Both the position numbers and the translations under genes were made by a program. DNA of 64,000 bases. Origin: Rapidithrix thailandica (lineage in GTDB: Bacteria > Bacteroidota > Bacteroidia > Cytophagales > Flammeovirgaceae). The number at the start of each line of letters is the position of its first letter. The first letter of the stretch is position 1. Location: contig NZ_JBDKWZ010000015.1 in the NCBI RefSeq assembly GCF_039710355.1, positions 62,001 to 126,000 of the forward strand. The letters are read 5' to 3'. Positions 44,071 to 52,963 of this stretch are shown here, piece by piece. The notes beneath the pieces were generated by a model. That model ran no database searches and had not been told where the DNA came from. It saw only the letters and a list, made by a program, of their open reading frames with translations.

Positions 44071-45729
44071 ATGAAGAATAGCATTTTATCGGCAGTAGCA
44101 GGTACACTTTGCCTTTGTCAAGTTGGATGTAAAACCACTCCAAAAGAAGAGATGAAAGAAGATCAAACGCAGCAAACGATCCCTGAAGCGGTGCAGAAGA
44201 TTTATGCGCCTTTTACATTAACCACGGATTTGGGGCAGTTATCCGAAAACGAGAAGAAAATGCTGCCTTTGCTGATCGAAGCAGCTAAGATCATGGATGA
44301 GTTGTTCTGGAAACAATCTTTTGGGAACAAAGCAAGTTTGATGGATACTCTGAACGATCCGGCTTTAAAAACCTTGGCCGAAATCAATTATGGCCCTTGG
44401 GACCGGATCGGTAATGATACGGCTTTTATTTCCGGCTTTGGCGAGAAAGCCCCCGGTGCAGAGCTTTATCCGAAAGATATGAGCAAAGAAGAGTTTGAAC
44501 AAGCAGAATTGGCGGATAAAAATAGTTTGTACACCTTGCTTCGCAGAGATGAAGAAGGAAGGTTGGTGACAGTTCCTTATCATGAAGCATATAAAGCAGA
44601 ACTGCAAAAGACATCGGACTTGTTAAAACAAGCGGCCGGATATGCGGAGGATGAAGGATTGAAAAACTACTTGAACCTGAGAGCCGAAGCCTTGATCAGC
44701 AGTGAATACCAAGCCAGTGACCTTGCTTGGATGGATATGAAAAACAACGGGGTTGATATTGTCATCGGGCCGATTGAAAACTATGAGGATCAACTGTTCG
44801 GGACCAAAGCGGCTTTTGAAGCCTATGTGCTGGTGAAGGACAAAGCATGGAGTGAGAAATTAGCCAAATACGCCAGCATGTTACCGGAATTGCAGGAAGG
44901 CTTGCCCGTAGAGGAACAATACAAACAGGATAAACCGGGTACGGATTCCGATTTAAATGCGTACGATGTTGTTTTCTATGCAGGAGATTGTAATGCCGGA
45001 AGTAAAACCATTGCGATCAACTTGCCTAATGATGAAGAAATCCAGCAGAGCAAAGGTACCCGGCGTTTGCAGTTGAAAAATGCCATGAAGGCTAAGTTTG
45101 ATAAAATCTTATTACCCATTTCCGATGTGTTGATAGACGAATCCCAACGAAAGCATATTTCTTTTGACGCTTTTTTTGCAAATACCATGTTTCACGAAGT
45201 CGCACACGGTTTAGGAATCAAAAATACCATTAATGACAAAGGTACCGTCCGGGAAGCTCTACAAGAACAGGCATCGGCATTGGAAGAAGGTAAAGCCGAT
45301 ATTTTGGGTTTGTATATGGTTACCAAGTTGTTTGAAAAAGGAGAACTGGAAGGAGATGTGCATGATAATTATGTGACGTTTATGGCCGGTATTTTCCGCT
45401 CGGTGCGTTTTGGCGCTTCCAGTGCCCATGGAAAAGCCAATATGTTACGGTTCAATTATTTTAAAGAGAAAGGTGCCTTTGTACGCAACCCTGAAACAGG
45501 TACTTACAAAGTGGATTTTGACAAAATGGAAGAAGCAATGAATTCCCTTTCCGCCTTGATTTTAAAACTGCAGGGGGACGGCGATTATGAAGGTGTAAAT
45601 CAACTTATGGTAGAAAAAGGAACTATCGAAGAAGAACTTGCGTCGGACCTGGCACGCTTGTCAAAAGCTCATATTCCGGTAGACATTGTCTTCGAACAAG
45701 GGGTGGAAGTATTGGGGTTGACCATGTAA
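44071..45729 (+). CDS. Lipoprotein zinc peptidase of the M49 (dipeptidyl-peptidase III-like) group
   Basis: 552 residues. Lipobox CQVGC, Cys about 19. The C-terminal half has a zinc motif HEVAHG at about residues 375-380 and the second ligand pair EEGKAD at about 406-411, an arrangement close to M49 peptidases. Classic DPP III has a longer HEXXGH motif; here it is plain HEXXH, so this is a divergent member. The N-terminal half has NYGPWDRIGND and LRRDEEG segments typical of this bacterial subgroup. Periplasmic or surface exopeptidase; exact specificity not assignable. Has its own promoter and terminator. Confidence 0.8.
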   Translation: MKNSILSAVAGTLCLCQVGCKTTPKEEMKEDQTQQTIPEAVQKIYAPFTLTTDLGQLSENEKKMLPLLIEAAKIMDELFWKQSFGNKASLMDTLNDPALKTLAEINYGPWDRIGNDTAFISGFGEKAPGAELYPKDMSKEEFEQAELADKNSLYTLLRRDEEGRLVTVPYHEAYKAELQKTSDLLKQAAGYAEDEGLKNYLNLRAEALISSEYQASDLAWMDMKNNGVDIVIGPIENYEDQLFGTKAAFEAYVLVKDKAWSEKLAKYASMLPELQEGLPVEEQYKQDKPGTDSDLNAYDVVFYAGDCNAGSKTIAINLPNDEEIQQSKGTRRLQLKNAMKAKFDKILLPISDVLIDESQRKHISFDAFFANTMFHEVAHGLGIKNTINDKGTVREALQEQASALEEGKADILGLYMVTKLFEKGELEGDVHDNYVTFMAGIFRSVRFGASSAHGKANMLRFNYFKEKGAFVRNPETGTYKVDFDKMEEAMNSLSALILKLQGDGDYEGVNQLMVEKGTIEEELASDLARLSKAHIPVDIVFEQGVEVLGLTM

Positions 45730-46057
45730 ATCTTACTTTTTGAAAACTAATAATGATGATGTTTCTCATTGTTGGTTTCGTTATATACAGCCTTAGAGGC
45801 CTAAAAAGAAAGCCCTTGGTTTCAAATCAAGGGCTTTCTTTTTGATTCCGTTTGTAAATGATTTCTTGATGCGGTTATTTGAGAAAATAACCCGAGTGCA
45901 TATCCTGTAATAGGATGAAAATAAGGATTATAACTTTATCAATATAATCCCTTAACTATTTTCCGAAATACGGGCTTATACCTCTGGTAACATCGCATTA
46001 ATGCATATTCATACAATGTTATTTTGAAAAAAAAACTAAAAAAAATGCTCCGGACTC
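45730..46057. other. Intergenic region between the M49-like gene and the iron locus
   Basis: Holds a terminator (45803-45843) and an AT-rich segment up to the promoter at 46058. No gene and no repeat seen. Confidence 0.5.
45803..45843 (+). terminator. Terminator of the M49-like gene
   Basis: Perfect 16-bp arms AAAAAGAAAGCCCTTG and complement with a 9-nt loop; T-rich exit. Confidence 0.9.
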
Positions 46058-46087
46058 TTTCAATATTCCTTTCCCTTTATACTTTTG
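46058..46087 (+). promoter_or_regulatory. Promoter of the DUF4856-imelysin-HTTM-TonB locus
   Basis: TTTC, 18 bp, TACTTTTG: close to TTTG-N19-TAnnTTTG. The expected start point falls at the edge of the palindrome at 46093-46111. Confidence 0.65.
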
Positions 46088-46092
46088 CGTTA

Positions 46093-46111
46093 ATTTAAAC
46101 TAAGTCTAAAT
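46093..46111. promoter_or_regulatory. Candidate metal-regulator (Fur- or DtxR-like) box
   Basis: 19 bp: ATTTAAAC-TAA-GTCTAAAT, an inverted repeat with 8-bp arms (7 of 8 paired) and a 3-bp centre. Size and placement just after the -7 element are those of an iron-responsive repressor site. The assignment to Fur or DtxR is inference. Confidence 0.5.
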
Positions 46112-46136
46112 AAAAGCATTAAATTACGTTAAAGCG

Positions 46137-47273
46137 ATGAACATGAAAAAGTACCGATTAAGTTTTTTAATTCGACTACTATCCGTGGGGTTGGTGGTGT
46201 TGACAGGATGTAAAGACAGCGATCCTGAACCGGAAAAACAACTGGAAGTCCCTACGTCTTATGTATTTAACAGAGAGGGAACTACGACAGTATCTTATAC
46301 TGGCCAGATTGACCGGTTGGACATGCTTACTGAATTGAAAGCTTATATCAACAAAGGTGATAAAGGGGAAGTGGTTCAGGAGCAGACTCTTTTGGATATG
46401 TTTGCCAATGAGAATAATCCTTTTAGCACAGAAGAATTAAACAGCTCTACCAAGCAAATAAAAAATAAAGTATCCGGAGCAGATCTGGATGAGAATTACT
46501 TTGAAAATTTGTTCAAAGGTGCTGCAGAAGCCAGTGCCGCCGGAAAAGAGGCTGCAGAAGGCGTGGCCGGACTGATTGAAAGAGCAACTCCTGGAAAAAA
46601 TATCCTGGTCGATGCCAATGGGCATGAATATACACAGTTCGTTGAAAAGGGCTTGATGGGCTCTTTGATTTTTCATCAAATATTTAACACTTATCTGACA
46701 GATGACCGCACCGGAGACGATGTAGAGAATGTGACTTTGGTAGAAGATAAAAATTATACGCTTATGGAGCATCACTGGGATGAGGCTTTTGGATATTTCG
46801 GAGTACCTGTAGATTTTCCAACGACAACTACCGGTCGCTTTTGGGGTAAATATTGTAATGAAATGGACGCTGCCATTGGTTCTAACAAAGCTTTGATGGA
46901 TGCTTTCTTAACCGGAAGAGCGGCTATTGTAGCTAACGACTTCGATGTGAAAAATGTGCAAAAATTGGAAATTTATAAGAACTTAGAATTAGTTGCAGCA
47001 GCTACAGCAATTCATTACCTGAACGAGACAAAATCTGCGATCAATGCCGGGGAACAGGGAGAAGCATTCCATACACTTTCGGAAGGTTTTATGTTTATCA
47101 GAGCATTGAAATACAGTCCGAAGAAAAGAATTTCCATTGAAACGGTGAATGCTATTCTGAACGAAAAAATCGGAGTGAATTTTTGGCAAGTAACTCCTGC
47201 AAAATTAGATGCGGCTAAAGTGGCCTTAGTGGAGGTGTTTACCGAATTGGAATCTGTGAAGGACCAATTATAA
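46137..47273 (+). CDS. DUF4856 lipoprotein
   Basis: 378 residues. Lipobox VLTGC (Cys about 25). DUF4856 signatures: YTGQIDRLDMLTELKAYI, LMGSLIFHQIFNTYL, EHHWDEAFGYFGVPVDFP, TGRFWGKYCNEMD and ETVNAILNEKIGVNFW. Mostly helical. The family occurs in Bacteroidota next to imelysin genes and has no known function; location with a TonB receptor points to surface iron or metal capture. ATG at 46137 (a second Met at 46143). First gene of the locus. Confidence 0.88.
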   Translation: MNMKKYRLSFLIRLLSVGLVVLTGCKDSDPEPEKQLEVPTSYVFNREGTTTVSYTGQIDRLDMLTELKAYINKGDKGEVVQEQTLLDMFANENNPFSTEELNSSTKQIKNKVSGADLDENYFENLFKGAAEASAAGKEAAEGVAGLIERATPGKNILVDANGHEYTQFVEKGLMGSLIFHQIFNTYLTDDRTGDDVENVTLVEDKNYTLMEHHWDEAFGYFGVPVDFPTTTTGRFWGKYCNEMDAAIGSNKALMDAFLTGRAAIVANDFDVKNVQKLEIYKNLELVAAATAIHYLNETKSAINAGEQGEAFHTLSEGFMFIRALKYSPKKRISIETVNAILNEKIGVNFWQVTPAKLDAAKVALVEVFTELESVKDQL

Positions 47274-47314
47274 ACAACAACATTTCTAAATGAACCGGTA
47301 GGGGGGAAGCGTGA

Positions 47315-47349
47315 AAAACCTTCCAAGTTTTCAAAACCTGGAAGGTTTT
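47315..47349. repeat. Palindromic hairpin between DUF4856 and imelysin genes
   Basis: 17-bp arms with one mismatch and a single central base (AAAACCTTCCA.GTTTT type). Same family as 48541-48573. It may act as a partial terminator or an RNA-stability element inside the operon. Confidence 0.7.
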
Positions 47350-47414
47350 AAGGTTGAAGTCCCAAAGTACGCTTACTCCCCATCACTACTATTTATCTCT
47401 TAAAATCAAGCGCC

Positions 47415-48515
47415 ATGCTTACCACCCGAAATATTCTACTTCTGAGTATATTCTTCTTTTTTACAAACTGCGGTAATGAGGACAACGGAGCTTCAGTTTC
47501 CATAGACCGCTCGGCTATGTTATCCGATATTGGCAACTATATCATATTGCCTGGTTATCAATCTTTGCAAGCAGCAGAGGAAGAACTGAGTCAGGCCATA
47601 AATGCTTTTACAAGCGAACCAACCGAAGCGTCTTTGGCTACGGCAAAAGAAAAATTTAAAACCACTTACCTGGCCTGGCAAAAGGTCAATATGTTTGAGT
47701 TTGGCCCGGCCGAACAAAACCTGTTGCGTAGTTCGGTCAATATTTACCCCCTGGACGATGAGGCGGTAGAAAATAACATTGAAAGTGGCTCTTATGACTT
47801 GGAGACATTGGCGAATAACGATACCAAAGGCTTTCCGGCCATTGACTACCTGTTGTTCTCTAAAGAGCCGGCTGCTTTGTTAGAAGATTATACAACAGCC
47901 GAATTGGCTCCGAACCGCAAAAAATATTTACAAGATGTAACCCAAGCGATCCACGGAAAAGTAGCCACAGTAACCCATGCCTGGGAAGAAGAGGGCGGAG
48001 ATTACCTGCATACATTTATCGCTTCTACGGGATTGGACGCAGGCAGTTCTACCAGCATGATGGTGAACGCCATGGTTTTGCAGTTGGAGAAATTTACCCG
48101 GAATGGCAAAGTAGCCATTCCTCTTGGAAAACTTAGTGGGGGAGTGCCCAGGCCTTTGGCTTCGGAGGCCTATTACAGTGGCATATCTCAAGTACTATTG
48201 GCCGAAAACCTTAAAGCTTTTGAGCGCTTGTTTCAAGGAATAGGCCTTCAAGACACTCAAAACCGGAAAAGCCTGTCGGATTACCTTATCGAGTTGAACC
48301 GGAAAGACCTTTCGGATAAAATAGCCGGGTACTTTACTACGGCCAATGCCGAGATTGGCGAGTTGAACGGGCCCATCGCGGAAGAAGTGAACAGTAATCA
48401 AGAGCAAGTGGAACGGGTTTATACGGAGATTCAATCTTTAGTACTCCTTTTGAAAAACGACCTGACTTCCGCGATGGGAATCTCCATTTCTTATGTAGAC
48501 AATGACGGAGATTAA
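47415..48515 (+). CDS. Imelysin-family (peptidase M75-like) lipoprotein
   Basis: 366 residues. Lipobox FFTNC (Cys about 19). Helical two-bundle layout of imelysins: YLAWQKVNMFEFGPAE, the region GFPAIDYLLFSKE at about 139-151, and LTSAMGISISYVDNDGD at the end. Canonical imelysins have G-x-H-x-x-E at the first site; here it reads GFPAID, with Pro and Asp in place of His and Glu. So the classical metal site is absent from this motif, as in a Bacteroidota subgroup. Imelysins are linked to iron uptake (IcmP, EfeO-related). Same strand, 141 bp after DUF4856. Confidence 0.88.
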   Translation: MLTTRNILLLSIFFFFTNCGNEDNGASVSIDRSAMLSDIGNYIILPGYQSLQAAEEELSQAINAFTSEPTEASLATAKEKFKTTYLAWQKVNMFEFGPAEQNLLRSSVNIYPLDDEAVENNIESGSYDLETLANNDTKGFPAIDYLLFSKEPAALLEDYTTAELAPNRKKYLQDVTQAIHGKVATVTHAWEEEGGDYLHTFIASTGLDAGSSTSMMVNAMVLQLEKFTRNGKVAIPLGKLSGGVPRPLASEAYYSGISQVLLAENLKAFERLFQGIGLQDTQNRKSLSDYLIELNRKDLSDKIAGYFTTANAEIGELNGPIAEEVNSNQEQVERVYTEIQSLVLLLKNDLTSAMGISISYVDNDGD

Positions 48516-48540
48516 AAGATACCTCAACGATCAGGGAAAA

Positions 48541-48573
48541 AAACCTTCCAGGTTTTCAAAACCTGGAAGGTTT
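48541..48573. repeat. Palindromic hairpin between imelysin and HTTM genes
   Basis: Perfect 16-bp arms around one base, AAACCTTCCAGGTTTT and complement. Nearly identical core to 47315-47349 and similar outer arms to 1519-1550. Confidence 0.75.
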
Positions 48574-48602
48574 CACAATCAATAGATGTTTGTCCTTTGC
48601 TT

Positions 48603-49988
48603 ATGTCTGTAGCGAATCCTACCATTCATTTATCGTCCTGGCTTACCCGGCCCGTATCCATCGCACCCTTAGTGGTATTCCGGATACTATTTGGCTTGTT
48701 AATGTTGGTGAATATCCTGCGGTTCATGGCAAAAGGCTGGGTAAAACAACTTTATATAGACCCTCAGTTCTACTTTAAGTATTACGGTTTTGAATGGGTG
48801 CACCCGCTGGGAGGAAATGGGATGTATATCGTCTTTGTCCTCATGGGTTTATCTGCCCTGTTCCTGCTATTGGGATGGTATTACAAAGTCAGCAGCACTT
48901 GTTTTTTTCTGCTGTTTACCTATGTAGAACTACTGGATCAAACCAATTACCTGAACCATTATTACTTCGTCAGTATTATTAGTTTTTTACTGATATGGGT
49001 GCCGGCCCACCGGTATTTTTCATTGGATGTATGGAGAAAACCCGGCTTGTTAAGAAATGAGGTGCCTTTTTGGACTGTCAATATATTCAAGCTTCAAATG
49101 GGCATATTGTATTTCTTTGCCGGAGTGGCCAAACTCAATCCCGACTGGTTGCTACGTGCCATGCCCCTGAAAATATGGCTTCCGGCCAAAGCCGACTTTC
49201 CACTGATTGGTCCGGTACTGAGTTCTCAATGGGCCCCTTATCTTTTCTGTTGGACCGGAGCCGTTTACGATCTGTCGATTGCCTTCTTGTTATTGCTTCG
49301 AAAAGTCCGGCCTTATGCGTATACAGCGGTGGTACTATTCCATTTGGCAACCGGCTTACTTTTTCAAATAGGCATGTTCCCTTACATTATGATCGGTATC
49401 ACACTGATTTTTTTCCCGGCAAGCTTCCACCAACAAATTATTGATTTTTTGGAAAAGGCTCTGAAAAAAATCTTAGGAAACCGCTTTATACAAATTAAAT
49501 CTAAGCAATCAACCGTACTAAAGCTACATCCCAAAATACAGCGTCTGGCTATTGTCTTTCTGATCGCCCATTTTAGCTTGCAGTTGTTTTTGCCCATGCG
49601 CTACGCATTGTATCCCAATAAATTGTTTTGGACCGAACAAGGTTTCCGTTTTTCCTGGCGGGTAATGTTAATGGAGAAAGCCGGATACGCCACATTTCAT
49701 GTACAAGAAGTAGAGACGGGCAAAACCTGGATGGTTTCGAACAGTGACTACCTGACACCCTATCAGGAAAAAATGATGGCAACACAGCCGGATATGATTT
49801 TACAATATGCACATTTTCTGGAAGATGAATACAAGAAGAAAGGTTTGGAGTCCCTGAAAGTGACGGTAGAGTGTTATGTGACACTCAATGGAAAACCCAG
49901 TACTTTGTTGATCGATCCAGAAAAGGACTTAACAAAATTAAACGAAAGCTTTAAACATAAATCCTGGATATTACCATTTGAGGAATGA
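48603..49988 (+). CDS. HTTM / vitamin K-dependent gamma-carboxylase-like membrane protein
   Basis: 461 residues from the ATG at 48603. About eight membrane segments in the first 300 residues, with the HTTM/VKGC pattern: VVFRILFGLLMLVNILRF, YIDPQFYFKYYGFEWV, LLDQTNYLNHYYFVSIISF, QMGILYFFAGVAKLNPDWLL, MPLKIWLPAKADFPLIGP. A soluble C-terminal domain follows (about 350-461), a beta-rich tail as in gamma-carboxylases. Bacterial homologues may carboxylate Glu residues, which would create metal-binding Gla, but activity here is unproven. The stop overlaps the ATG of the TonB receptor by 4 bp, so translation is coupled. Confidence 0.88.
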   Translation: MSVANPTIHLSSWLTRPVSIAPLVVFRILFGLLMLVNILRFMAKGWVKQLYIDPQFYFKYYGFEWVHPLGGNGMYIVFVLMGLSALFLLLGWYYKVSSTCFFLLFTYVELLDQTNYLNHYYFVSIISFLLIWVPAHRYFSLDVWRKPGLLRNEVPFWTVNIFKLQMGILYFFAGVAKLNPDWLLRAMPLKIWLPAKADFPLIGPVLSSQWAPYLFCWTGAVYDLSIAFLLLLRKVRPYAYTAVVLFHLATGLLFQIGMFPYIMIGITLIFFPASFHQQIIDFLEKALKKILGNRFIQIKSKQSTVLKLHPKIQRLAIVFLIAHFSLQLFLPMRYALYPNKLFWTEQGFRFSWRVMLMEKAGYATFHVQEVETGKTWMVSNSDYLTPYQEKMMATQPDMILQYAHFLEDEYKKKGLESLKVTVECYVTLNGKPSTLLIDPEKDLTKLNESFKHKSWILPFEE

Positions 49989-52408
49989 AACGAATTTTAT
50001 TTGCTTGTTGGCTTATTGGAAACGTACTGTTAAGTGGTATCGCTGTCGGGCAGCAAATCACTGTGTACGGTGAAGTGAAGGGTGAAGGAGGACAACAGCC
50101 TTTGGCCGGAGCGGTCGTTTTTGTGGAGAATACCCGGAAACAAATCACTACGGATGATGAAGGGAAATTTCACATTATGTTAAAACCGGGAAGGTATAAC
50201 ATCGGGGCTTTTGCCTTCGGGTATAAAACGGTTTTACAATCCATACAATTGAAAGACAAAAAACACAATCTAACCTTTGTGTTGCCAGAATTGAGAGATT
50301 CTCTGGAAATGGTGGAGGTACAAGCCGAAAGAGCGGAAACGTTCGGCATTACCCGTTTACGGTCTGTGGAGGGAATGGCGATTTACGAGGGCAAAAAAAG
50401 TGAAGTAGTTGTGTTGGATGACATCACTGCAAATTTAGCAACCAATAACAGCCGTCAAGTATATGCCAAAGTAGCCGGGTTGAATATCTGGGAAAGTGAC
50501 GGGGCCGGTTTGCAACTGGGAATCGGTGGAAGAGGCTTAAATCCGAACCGGACTTCGCATTTTAATACCCGTCAAAACGGCTACGATATCAGTGCGGATG
50601 CTTTGGGCTATCCGGAAAGCTATTATACGCCTCCTACTCAAGCTCTGGAGCGGATTGAAGTGGTGAGAGGAGCTGCCTCTCTACAGTACGGAACACAGTT
50701 TGGAGGAATGTTGAATTTTGTCATGAAAAAAGGACCCAAAGACAAAAAAATAGAACTGACTTCCGAACAAACGATGGGGTCTTTTGGCTTGTTTAATTCC
50801 TTTAACAGTGTAGGAGGAACTGTCGGGAAAGTGAATTATTATACGTATTTTCATTATAAACAGAGCGATGGATGGCGTCCGAACACCCAACTTGAGCAAT
50901 ACAATGTGTTTTCGTCTTTGAAATACAATCTGTCGGACAAGTGGACCCTCGGTTTGGACTTTACCCATATGAACTACCTGGCACAGCAACCGGGAGGCCT
51001 TACGGATCAACAGTTTGAATCCGATCCCCAACAATCCCGGAGAAACCGGAATTGGTTTAAAGTGAATTGGAACCTGCTAGCCCTGACCTTAGACTATAAA
51101 CTTTCTCCCAATACCAAAATCAATAGTCGCTTTTTTGGCCTTTCGGCATCAAGAGAAGCCCTGGGGAATTTAAGCCGGATTGACCGGGAGGATGAGCCAG
51201 GCACCAACCGGAACCTGATTTCAGGCGTTTTTCAGAATATTGGAAACGAAACCCGGCTGATGCACTATTATAATCTACGAGGCCACAAATCGGTCTTTTT
51301 GATAGGAACAAGGTTTTACAAGGGCTTTTCCAACCAACAACAAGGAGAAGGTAATGCGCTTGAAGGAGCCGACTTTCATTTTGAGAACCCGGATTGGTTG
51401 ATGTCTGACTATGATTTTCCCAGTGGGAATATTTCGGTATTTGCCGAGAATATTTTTAACCTCACTCCGAAGTTCAGTATTACTCCGGGAATACGCTTTG
51501 AGTATTTGAGTACCAATGCAGAAGGGTTTTATCGCATTGTAAACCGCAACCTTGCCGATGAGATTATCTATGATGAAGAAGTGGCGGAAGACCGGTCCAA
51601 CCAACGCTCATTTGTTTTCTTTGGCTTGGGTTTAAGTTATAAAAAAAGCGAGCAATTGGAATTCTATGCCAATGCTTCCCAGAATTACCGCTCGGTAAAC
51701 TTTTCCGATATCCGTATTGACAATCCCAATCTTGTGGTTGATCCGGATCTGGGAGATGTCAGGGGATTGAGTACTGATATAGGTGTGCGCGGAGGTGTAA
51801 ACGATTACCTGAGTTTTGACGTCAGCGTGTTTCATTTGTATTTATACGATTGGATTGCAAGAATCAGAGAGCGGGTATCGGATGTAAAAGAACAAATCCG
51901 TTCGGGAAATATCGGGGATATTCGGGCATATGGTGTAGAAGCCTATGCCGAAACCGAACTGGTACGCTTGTTTACCGGAAAATCGCTTCCTAACCGTTTA
52001 TATTGGTTTACTAATGTATCGTTGATCAATGCATCTTATACAGACTCGGAGATTCGACAAGTAGTAGGGAATAAAGTGGAAAATGCTCCGGAAGTGAACC
52101 TGAAAACAGGCTTGACTTTTAAACGGAAAAACTTTAGTGCTACCTATCAGCTTACATATCTTTCTCAGCAATATTCGAATGCCAATAATGATAAAACGGA
52201 AATAACATCCACCGCGGGAGAGATCCCCGCGTATTATGTTATGGATTTGTCTCTCCGGTATACGTATAAGTGGCTGAAACTCGAGTCCGGAGTCAATAAC
52301 CTGACGGATAATATGTACTTCACCCGTAGAGCCACGGGATATCCGGGACCGGGTATCATTCCTTCGGACGGTCGTAGTTTATATATGACCCTTGGAGTGA
52401 AAATCTAA
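49985..52408 (+). CDS. FecA-like TonB-dependent receptor
   Basis: 807 residues. Signal peptide ends GIAVGQQ; carboxypeptidase-like domain about 24-105 (PLAGAVVFVENTRKQITTDDEG), plug about 125-240 and barrel to the end (YMTLGVKI). Plug region has NTRQNGYDISADALGYPESY and LERIEVVRGAASLQYGTQFGG, which match ferric-dicitrate-type FecA receptors of Bacteroidota. Outer membrane, powered by TonB/ExbBD (not in the window). Translationally coupled to the HTTM gene. Last gene of the four-gene locus. Confidence 0.92.
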   Translation: MKRILFACWLIGNVLLSGIAVGQQITVYGEVKGEGGQQPLAGAVVFVENTRKQITTDDEGKFHIMLKPGRYNIGAFAFGYKTVLQSIQLKDKKHNLTFVLPELRDSLEMVEVQAERAETFGITRLRSVEGMAIYEGKKSEVVVLDDITANLATNNSRQVYAKVAGLNIWESDGAGLQLGIGGRGLNPNRTSHFNTRQNGYDISADALGYPESYYTPPTQALERIEVVRGAASLQYGTQFGGMLNFVMKKGPKDKKIELTSEQTMGSFGLFNSFNSVGGTVGKVNYYTYFHYKQSDGWRPNTQLEQYNVFSSLKYNLSDKWTLGLDFTHMNYLAQQPGGLTDQQFESDPQQSRRNRNWFKVNWNLLALTLDYKLSPNTKINSRFFGLSASREALGNLSRIDREDEPGTNRNLISGVFQNIGNETRLMHYYNLRGHKSVFLIGTRFYKGFSNQQQGEGNALEGADFHFENPDWLMSDYDFPSGNISVFAENIFNLTPKFSITPGIRFEYLSTNAEGFYRIVNRNLADEIIYDEEVAEDRSNQRSFVFFGLGLSYKKSEQLEFYANASQNYRSVNFSDIRIDNPNLVVDPDLGDVRGLSTDIGVRGGVNDYLSFDVSVFHLYLYDWIARIRERVSDVKEQIRSGNIGDIRAYGVEAYAETELVRLFTGKSLPNRLYWFTNVSLINASYTDSEIRQVVGNKVENAPEVNLKTGLTFKRKNFSATYQLTYLSQQYSNANNDKTEITSTAGEIPAYYVMDLSLRYTYKWLKLESGVNNLTDNMYFTRRATGYPGPGIIPSDGRSLYMTLGVKI

Positions 52409-52425
52409 TTCAATTCAGGTTATAA

Positions 52426-52485
52426 AAAATACCCTGTGTTGCTTCATAACGCTCTGGTGTATATGAAAAGAACGCGGGGTATTTT
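52426..52485. terminator. Terminator at the end of the iron locus
   Basis: Arms AAAATACCCTGTGTT (52426-52440) and AACGCGGGGTATTTT (52471-52485) with two G-U pairs; loop of 30 nt. Shared with the convergent PAS-like gene. Confidence 0.55.
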
Positions 52486-52503
52486 GCTTTTGAGAAGAAG
52501 TGC

Positions 52504-52908
52504 TTAAAACTGCATTTTTTCCATCAACACTAATACATGTTTCTTTTGGGTAGTTTCATAAGCCGGATGTAGGGTTATCTTAAAATAGTGCTTTTCCAAG
52601 CCCACCGGATAAGACTCCATAAAACTTATCTCTTTTCCTGTTTGTCCGGATGTCAACTTCTTTTTCCACGTTTCCTGCCTTGTAGTCGTATTAAAGAGCT
52701 GTAAGAGGTTTTTGCTTTTTTCAGGCTGCTTTCCAAAATAACGCTTAAAAAACAACAGGGAGGCATCATTCATATAGGCGAAATTAAAATCCCCGTCAAC
52801 TCTAAACATAACAAAAGACTCGGTCAGCGAATCCTTTTTTAATCCTTTCAATGAACAAAGAGAGGTACTTGACTTTGTTAGTCGTTTCAGGGTTTTATCA
52901 GTAATCAT
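52504..52908 (-). CDS. Stand-alone PAS-like domain protein
   Basis: 134 residues from the ATG at 52908; an in-frame TTG at 52959 would add 17 residues. One PAS-like fold covers about 30-134: SFVMFRVDGDFNFAYMNDAS, a helix region LLQLFNTTTRQETW, and strands HYFKITLHP and HVLVLMEKM. There is no output domain, so it would signal by interaction or ligand binding in the cytosol. The family is not recognised further. A 14-bp palindrome lies upstream. Confidence 0.6.
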   Translation of the reverse strand: MITDKTLKRLTKSSTSLCSLKGLKKDSLTESFVMFRVDGDFNFAYMNDASLLFFKRYFGKQPEKSKNLLQLFNTTTRQETWKKKLTSGQTGKEISFMESYPVGLEKHYFKITLHPAYETTQKKHVLVLMEKMQF

Positions 52909-52963
52909 TTTATAAGAAGTTCTAGGAGAAAGTTTGTTTGTTAGTATAGTATTATTCAAATGA

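Noticed and set aside
46137..52408. Reading the four-gene iron locus as a SusC/SusD polysaccharide utilisation system.
   Set aside because: There is no SusD-like gene and no glycoside hydrolase; the receptor plug is FecA-like.
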